This document shows, in pieces, positions 61,274 through 64,000 of a stretch of DNA of 64,000 nucleotides. A program made the translations under genes and the position numbers. Source of the DNA: CAVPCZ01 sp963779225. Its GTDB lineage: Bacteria; Bacteroidota; Ignavibacteria; UBA10030; UBA6906. The stretch lies in the NCBI GenBank assembly GCA_963779225.1, contig CAVZWW010000003.1, positions 930,001 through 994,000 on the forward strand, in the 5' to 3' direction. The stretch's first letter is position 1. The number at the start of each line of letters is the position of its first letter. Under the pieces are notes generated by a model. That model ran no database searches. It saw only the letters and a list, made by a program, of their open reading frames with translations, and had not been told where the DNA came from.

Positions 61274-64000
61274 ATGAACACCCGCATGTTGTATCTGTCA
61301 CTTTTCGTCCTGGCACTCCTCGTTGTCTCTTGCGGGGGTCCGGATCCCGGGTTTCTGCGCGTGACATCCGCCCTGCCGTCGGGCGTGGTCAGCCGTGACG
61401 CGGTCATTTCTCTCACCTTTTCCCGGGGTGTTGTGCCGCAGGATTCCGTGAATCAGCTCACGGCCACTCCCTATATCGAGTTCACACCCGACATTCCAGG
61501 CAGATTTGTGTGGGAAGACACCACCAAGCTCGTGTTCAGCCCTGATGGACAGCTCCCGGGCGACACGCGGTTCACGGCGAAGATCAACACGAAGTTGCTG
61601 ACGAGCACCGCCGGGGCGACCGGTTTTGACGGCCCCAAGGAATTCGGCTTTTCCACCGAGAGCTTCACACTCAAGCAGGCGGAGTTCTTCTATGACCGTA
61701 TCGGGGAGAAGCGTGAAGTGGGCATCCGTATGAATCTCGAGTTCACCTATGCCGTCAACCCGCAGGACATTCCGGGCACCCTTATTCTCACGATCGATAA
61801 GGCCCCGCAAAAGCTCAACCGTGTTGTGACCACCGATCCCGGCCGGGTCATCGCGGTTGAGGTGGGGACGGTGGGACAACTCGACCGGGCGCGGGAGATG
61901 GCGTTGACATTCTCGGACGGACTTGTTTCGCCCGAGACAGGCACACGGCTGCGGATGGAAAAAGCGTTCACCACGACCATGGCGGCCCTGGGCGAACTCC
62001 AGATCCTCGGCCACGAGTTTGGCACCGACGGGAGCGTCAGCTGGATCAAAATCCGGACTTCCCAGGAAGTGGATCAGGCCGTTGCGTCGAATTTTGTAAA
62101 GCTTGATCCGGTACGACCGTTCACCATTCGCAACGACGGGGATGGATTCACACTCCAGGGGGCATTCGAACCGGGCACGGCATTCCGTCTCGTGGTGGAG
62201 AGCGGTATGGAGAGTGTGCTGGGAGGCAAGACTCTTCATCCGTACGAGGCCGACATCGTCATAGGAAATGTGGCACCCTCCTTTGGTTTCAGCTCGCCCT
62301 CCGGAGTCTATATGCTGCTCGGCGGCGCGAAGAAGCTCGATGTAAAAACGGTCAACATGAGCCGCCTGGCGGTCCGTTTCAGCCAGGTGTTCCAGAACAA
62401 CCTGGTGTTCTTTCTGGACGGCGGCCGCTACTATGATTATTCGTACGGAGATTATGATGAAGAGAATGAAGGCGGGCGGGCGATCACACGCAAATACCGG
62501 TACATGGTCGGGAATTACGGCCATCAGCTCCGGTTTGACACACTGAAGATCGACGCGGCGGTCAATCGCGAAGTCACGACGCAGCTGGATCTCACGCCAT
62601 TCATCGGGTCGGGCTACAAGGGATTCTATGTTGTCGAGATCGCCGATCCGGCACAGGTGTGGCGGTCCACGTCCAAGCTGATTTCGGTTTCGGATCTCGG
62701 GCTGATTGTGAAGCAGAGCGGTGACGAAGTGCTGGTGTTCGTCACCAACCTGATGACCACCGGGCCCGCCTCAGGAGTGCAGGTGTCATTGATTTCTACA
62801 AGCAATCAGGTGATAGTGTCGGGTAAAACCGACGGCACGGGGGTAGCACGTTTCAGCAATTACCGCACAACCTCCGGGGATTTTACCCTCAAACTGGTGA
62901 CTGCCGAAGCCGAGAACGACTTCAATTTCATCAACCTCGACGATTACCGGGTAGAAACCTCACGGTACGATGTTGCAGGGAGACGGGAAGCCGGAGGGCA
63001 GTACGATGCAGTGCTGTACGGCGACCGGAATATTTACCGTCCCGGGGAAGAGATGCTGGTGTCGGGAGTGGTACGTGCGTTGACCAGGCCGGTTCCGGCC
63101 GGTCTGCCCGTGCGCCTCAAACTGTTTTCCCCGCAGGGGACACTGGTGCAGGAGACGCAGCATACACTGGGATCCGAAGGATCGTTCGAGACGGCAACCC
63201 CCACCCGGTCTTCTTCGCTCACCGGTGACTACCGGTACGAATTGTTTACGGGCAACAACCTCTTTCTCGCGTCCTACAAGGTCAGTGTGGAGGATTTTGT
63301 CCCGGACCGCTTGCGCATTACGATGACACCTTCGCGCGAATCGGCACGCCCGGGTGAGACCGTCCGCTACGATGTGCAGGCGCTCAATTTCTTTGGCCCT
63401 CCCGCTTCCGGCCGGACGTGGGAGTTCGAGGGATCGTTCAGTCCGATGCCGTTTGTCTCGAAAGCCTTCCCCGCCTTCAGATTTTTCGATGATGCGGCAA
63501 AGAACTACAGTGGTGATCCGTTCATTGTGAACGGGAAGACGGACGAAGAGGGGAAGGCGGAAATCGAATTTCCGCTTCCGGAAAACCTCACTGCGACCGG
63601 TGTTCTCCGCGCCAAGGGCCGTATTGCGGTCTTTGATGAATCCGGCCGCCCGGTGTATCAGGTCTCCTCCACGACCGTCTATCCCCGGCCGTACTTCATC
63701 GGGCTGCTGAATGCCGGTGCATATTACGCCTCACCGAACGCGCCCCAGAAGGTGCAGATCGTTGCCGTGGATATGCAGGACAGGGTGATCAACGGGTTTA
63801 AGACCAAGATCGATCTCGTGCGTTTCGAGTGGCACTCGGTTCTGCGCCAGCACCCCGACACCAGAGCCCTCCGGTATGTTTCGGAGCGGCGGGAGATACT
63901 CGAGCGCAGCGACCGGGTAACGCTGGGTGAAAAGCCGTTGGAGTACACATACACGGCGACACGGTCCGGTGAATATGTGCTGCGTGTGGGAAAGGAGGGA
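61274..64000 (+). CDS. Alpha-2-macroglobulin family lipoprotein (YfhM-like), 5' part
   Basis: The frame stays open from ATG 61274 to the window edge (909 codons), so the gene is cut at its 3' end. A lipoprotein signal ends in LLVVSC (about residue 20). Then come Ig-like MG domains: FTYAVNPQDI near 157, DGTGVARFSNY (MG2-type) near 520, and DRNIYRPGEEMLVSGVVRAL near 579, the hallmark MG2 motif of bacterial macroglobulins. The bait and thioester regions would lie beyond the window, so whether the CLEQ thioester is present is unknown. It pairs with pbpC upstream, as in E. coli yfhM-pbpC. Confidence 0.93.
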   Translation, partial: MNTRMLYLSLFVLALLVVSCGGPDPGFLRVTSALPSGVVSRDAVISLTFSRGVVPQDSVNQLTATPYIEFTPDIPGRFVWEDTTKLVFSPDGQLPGDTRFTAKINTKLLTSTAGATGFDGPKEFGFSTESFTLKQAEFFYDRIGEKREVGIRMNLEFTYAVNPQDIPGTLILTIDKAPQKLNRVVTTDPGRVIAVEVGTVGQLDRAREMALTFSDGLVSPETGTRLRMEKAFTTTMAALGELQILGHEFGTDGSVSWIKIRTSQEVDQAVASNFVKLDPVRPFTIRNDGDGFTLQGAFEPGTAFRLVVESGMESVLGGKTLHPYEADIVIGNVAPSFGFSSPSGVYMLLGGAKKLDVKTVNMSRLAVRFSQVFQNNLVFFLDGGRYYDYSYGDYDEENEGGRAITRKYRYMVGNYGHQLRFDTLKIDAAVNREVTTQLDLTPFIGSGYKGFYVVEIADPAQVWRSTSKLISVSDLGLIVKQSGDEVLVFVTNLMTTGPASGVQVSLISTSNQVIVSGKTDGTGVARFSNYRTTSGDFTLKLVTAEAENDFNFINLDDYRVETSRYDVAGRREAGGQYDAVLYGDRNIYRPGEEMLVSGVVRALTRPVPAGLPVRLKLFSPQGTLVQETQHTLGSEGSFETATPTRSSSLTGDYRYELFTGNNLFLASYKVSVEDFVPDRLRITMTPSRESARPGETVRYDVQALNFFGPPASGRTWEFEGSFSPMPFVSKAFPAFRFFDDAAKNYSGDPFIVNGKTDEEGKAEIEFPLPENLTATGVLRAKGRIAVFDESGRPVYQVSSTTVYPRPYFIGLLNAGAYYASPNAPQKVQIVAVDMQDRVINGFKTKIDLVRFEWHSVLRQHPDTRALRYVSERREILERSDRVTLGEKPLEYTYTATRSGEYVLRVGKEG

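Overview
This window is a 64-kb piece of a GC-rich, Gram-negative (diderm) bacterial chromosome. Genes for the flagellar P- and L-rings (flgI, flgH), a diderm lipoprotein set and a penicillin-binding protein 1C / alpha-2-macroglobulin pair point to an outer membrane. The mix of flagellar genes with FliW/CsrA, HDOD proteins, a large HExxH lipoprotein of a type common in Bacteroidota and Gemmatimonadota, a GH38 mannosidase and a complete arg cluster suits a motile member of the FCB group (Ignavibacteria/Chlorobi-like). That assignment is inference from gene content; no rRNA or other marker gene lies in the window.

Region 1 (1-38201, all plus strand) is a flagellar and motility supercluster with few gaps: end of fliF, fliG, fliH, fliI (frameshifted), fliJ, a MotE/YlxF-like gene, fliK, flgD, a flagellar-operon protein, flgE, flbD, fliL, fliM, fliN, fliO, fliP, fliQ, fliR, flhB, flhA, flhF, flhG, a small membrane protein, fliA; then a signalling block (two HDOD proteins with a sigma-region-4-like C-terminus, a plain HDOD protein, a GAF histidine kinase, an AMIN-like membrane protein); then flgF, flgG, flgA, flgH, flgI, flgJ, flgN, flgK, flgL, a MotP/PomA-like and PomB-like stator pair, fliW, csrA, an E. 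coli-type motAB pair and a REC protein with a degenerate HD-GYP domain. Basal body, type III export gate, rod, hook, junction proteins, stators and regulators are all here. Flagellin, fliD, fliS, flgB, flgC and fliE are not.

Region 2 (38192-48897) is metabolic. An nfnAB-type flavoprotein pair lies on the minus strand, followed by argD (minus) and a divergent argC-J-B-R-G-H operon (plus). argD and argC share a nearly perfect 36-bp palindrome that holds two ARG-box-like sites and two overlapping divergent promoters; the repressor argR is inside the operon. A uridine kinase with its own promoter follows.

Region 3 (49101-64000) is mixed: a secreted zinc metalloprotease lipoprotein, an EamA transporter, then a minus-strand operon (galK, GH38 alpha-mannosidase, class V aminotransferase, single-domain response regulator, the last three translationally coupled), and a divergent cell-envelope pair, pbpC and an alpha-2-macroglobulin lipoprotein cut by the window end.

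No stretch longer than about 280 bases lacks a gene. I saw no tRNA, rRNA, CRISPR array, insertion sequence or phage gene. The most unusual features are the tandem HDOD proteins that end in a FliA-like region-4 helix-turn-helix, a hook-protein (FlaE-type) domain inserted in FlgL, and the argD/argC operator.
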